From Gymnodinialimonas ceratoperidinii (GTDB lineage: Bacteria; Pseudomonadota; Alphaproteobacteria; Rhodobacterales; Rhodobacteraceae), in assembly GCF_019297855.1 (NCBI RefSeq), contig NZ_CP079194.1, positions 2,591,501-2,655,500 of the forward strand: a DNA stretch of 64,000 nt, given 5' to 3'. The notes below the pieces were generated by a model that worked only from the letters and a program-made list of their open reading frames with translations, ran no database searches and had not been told where the DNA came from. The position numbers and the translations under genes are program-made. Shown piece after piece: positions 62,866 to 64,000 of this stretch (the first letter of the stretch is position 1; each line of letters begins with the position of its first letter).

Positions 62866-63999
62866 TTACAGTGCCGCGAGGAGCCGAGCCTTCTCGCCCG
62901 GATCATCCGGCCGGGCGACGGCCTGGGCCAGCCCTTCCAGCGCGGCAATGTTGTGACCGGCGCGAAAGCTTGAGACATGGGGCAGCATCGCACGGATGCC
63001 TGCGGCTTTCGGGGCGAAACCATCCCACCGCAGCAGGGGATTGACCCAGATCACGCGCCGGGAAGAGAGCTGCAATCGTTCCATCGCGGCCGAGAGCCTT
63101 TCCGGCTCATCCCGGTCAAGCCCGTCGGTGATCAACAAGACGACGGCGCCCCGTCCCAGAACACGGCGGCTCCAATCGCGGTTGAAATCCTCAAGGCAGG
63201 CCCCGATCCGCGTGCCTCCCTCCCAGTCCTGCGCCTCGGCCCCGGCCGCGGCCAAGGCCGCATCCACGTCGCGCGCGGACATGTGGCGGGTGATGTTGGT
63301 CAACCGCGTGCCGAAGGTGAACGCATGGACCTCGGCCCACCCGGCCCCGTTCTGGTTGCTGACTGCATGCAGGAAATGCAGCACCGCGCGGGAATAGCTG
63401 CTCATCGACCCGGAGATGTCACACAGCGCCACCAGCGAAGGCCAGCGCTCGCGACGCGACTTGCGCGCGAATTCCACGACGTCACCGCCGCGCCGCATCG
63501 CCAGCCGCATGGTGCGGCGCCAGTCGGGCTGCGCGCCACTGCTGGCCGCCATCGTGCGCCGGGACACCAGCGGCGGCACGGCCAGCGTCATCTGCGCGAT
63601 CAACCGTTTCGCCTCGGCCATCTCGGCCACTGACATCTGTTCGAAATCGAGCGTCTTCAGCCGCTCCTCCCGCGACATGGTCAGCGTCGCGTCGACCTCG
63701 ATCTCGGTGCCTTCCTCGTCTTGCGGAAGATCCGGCAGATCCTGATCAACCCCGTGCAACAGTGCCTCGGCGGCGCGTTTCTCCGCAGGCTTTGTCGCGC
63801 GTTCCTCTGCGGCGCCGCGGACAGCGGGCAGCAACATCGACATCATGTGCTCCAGATACCGCGGGTCGCGCCAATAGAGCCGAAAGACCTGATCGAACGT
63901 CGCGAGATGCTCGGGCCGGGAGGTGAAACACGCGCGCAATGTGTAGTAGAACTCCGCCTTCTCGCTGAACCCCACCGCCGCCACGGCGGAGACGGCATC
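62866..63999 (-). CDS. CoxE-like VWA domain protein (5' end outside the window)
   Basis: The visible part starts mid-protein near residue ~20 of the family and runs past the window edge (codons continue upstream of 63984). The CoxE N-domain contains FYYTLRACFTSRPEH and FDQVFRLYWRDPRYLE. The C-terminal von Willebrand A domain has the metal-binding DISGSMSSYSR and the GGTRIG and ITDGLDRD positions. CoxE works with a MoxR-type ATPase (CoxD) in maturation of the molybdenum-copper or related centre. A CoxD gene would be expected just beyond the window. It links the OmpA-interrupted region to the CoxSLM and XdhC genes. Confidence 0.9.
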   Translation of the reverse strand, partial: DAVSAVAAVGFSEKAEFYYTLRACFTSRPEHLATFDQVFRLYWRDPRYLEHMMSMLLPAVRGAAEERATKPAEKRAAEALLHGVDQDLPDLPQDEEGTEIEVDATLTMSREERLKTLDFEQMSVAEMAEAKRLIAQMTLAVPPLVSRRTMAASSGAQPDWRRTMRLAMRRGGDVVEFARKSRRERWPSLVALCDISGSMSSYSRAVLHFLHAVSNQNGAGWAEVHAFTFGTRLTNITRHMSARDVDAALAAAGAEAQDWEGGTRIGACLEDFNRDWSRRVLGRGAVVLLITDGLDRDEPERLSAAMERLQLSSRRVIWVNPLLRWDGFAPKAAGIRAMLPHVSSFRAGHNIAALEGLAQAVARPDDPGEKARLLAAL

Positions 64000-64000
64000 C

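Overview
The window is GC-rich, gene-dense chromosomal DNA from an alphaproteobacterium, almost certainly a marine member of the Roseobacter group (Rhodobacteraceae). This rests on the gene orders rather than one marker: lptF-lptG-lptD-surA-pdxA-rsmA; yceD-rpmF-plsX-fabH-ihfA-merR; cysG-DUF2849-cysI-cysH-DUF934 beside a ferredoxin reductase; a Fur/Mur-type regulator; and a DddP-type DMSP lyase that keeps all six metal ligands. Nothing looks like a plasmid, prophage, insertion sequence or CRISPR array. One tRNA gene (Pro, anticodon GGG) is present and no rRNA.

Layout. 1-5.5 kb: the 3' part of a LigD end-joining ligase meets, tail to tail, a translationally coupled three-gene catabolic operon (PLP lyase, M24 hydrolase, Asp/Glu-racemase-like enzyme), followed by a small secreted protein. 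5.5-11.6 kb: an apparently gene-poor stretch, small membrane proteins, ndk, an ABC-F ATPase, a MarC protein, a membrane aspartic protease and holC-pepA. 13.3-20.9 kb: LPS export and outer-membrane biogenesis running into pdxA and rsmA. 20.9-24.3 kb (minus): DUF1499 protein, prfA, prmC and a Gln/Asn-rich DUF4167 protein. 24.5-30.1 kb: nucleoside hydrolase, SelO, two DMT permeases and Fur. 30.2-38.4 kb: eno, an orphan histidine kinase, anmK, tyrS, a GNAT-like protein and olsB. 38.5-43.7 kb: bamE, then the fatty-acid/ribosomal operon and the tRNA. 43.8-48.2 kb: double-domain dCTP deaminase, dddP, a hydrolase-OsmC fusion and an Lrp regulator. 48.3-53.8 kb: assimilatory sulfate reduction. 53.9-64 kb: an Ala/Glu-rich anchored protein, infC, a form II CoxMLS-type molybdenum hydroxylase with XdhC and CoxE accessory proteins, and an OmpA-like protein with a very long acidic linker.

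How the genes work together. The cys cluster makes siroheme, APS reductase, sulfite reductase and probably the ferredoxin reductase that feeds it, so sulfur can come from sulfate or, through DddP, DMSP can serve as carbon while DMS is released. The Lpt and Bam/SurA genes supply outer-membrane assembly. plsX-fabH start fatty-acid synthesis. prfA with prmC couples peptide release to methylation of the release factor.

The least explained structures are non-coding. A modular repeat occurs seven times between genes: a conserved tail containing CCTTCATCTT, usually with GC-rich hairpins of differing sequence. Several perfect dyads lie in promoter or leader regions. infC has a properly spaced Shine-Dalgarno site in front of an AUA codon and no ordinary start codon nearby. 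The best candidates for undescribed systems are the three-gene catabolic operon and the form II CoxMLS cluster, whose substrates are unknown.
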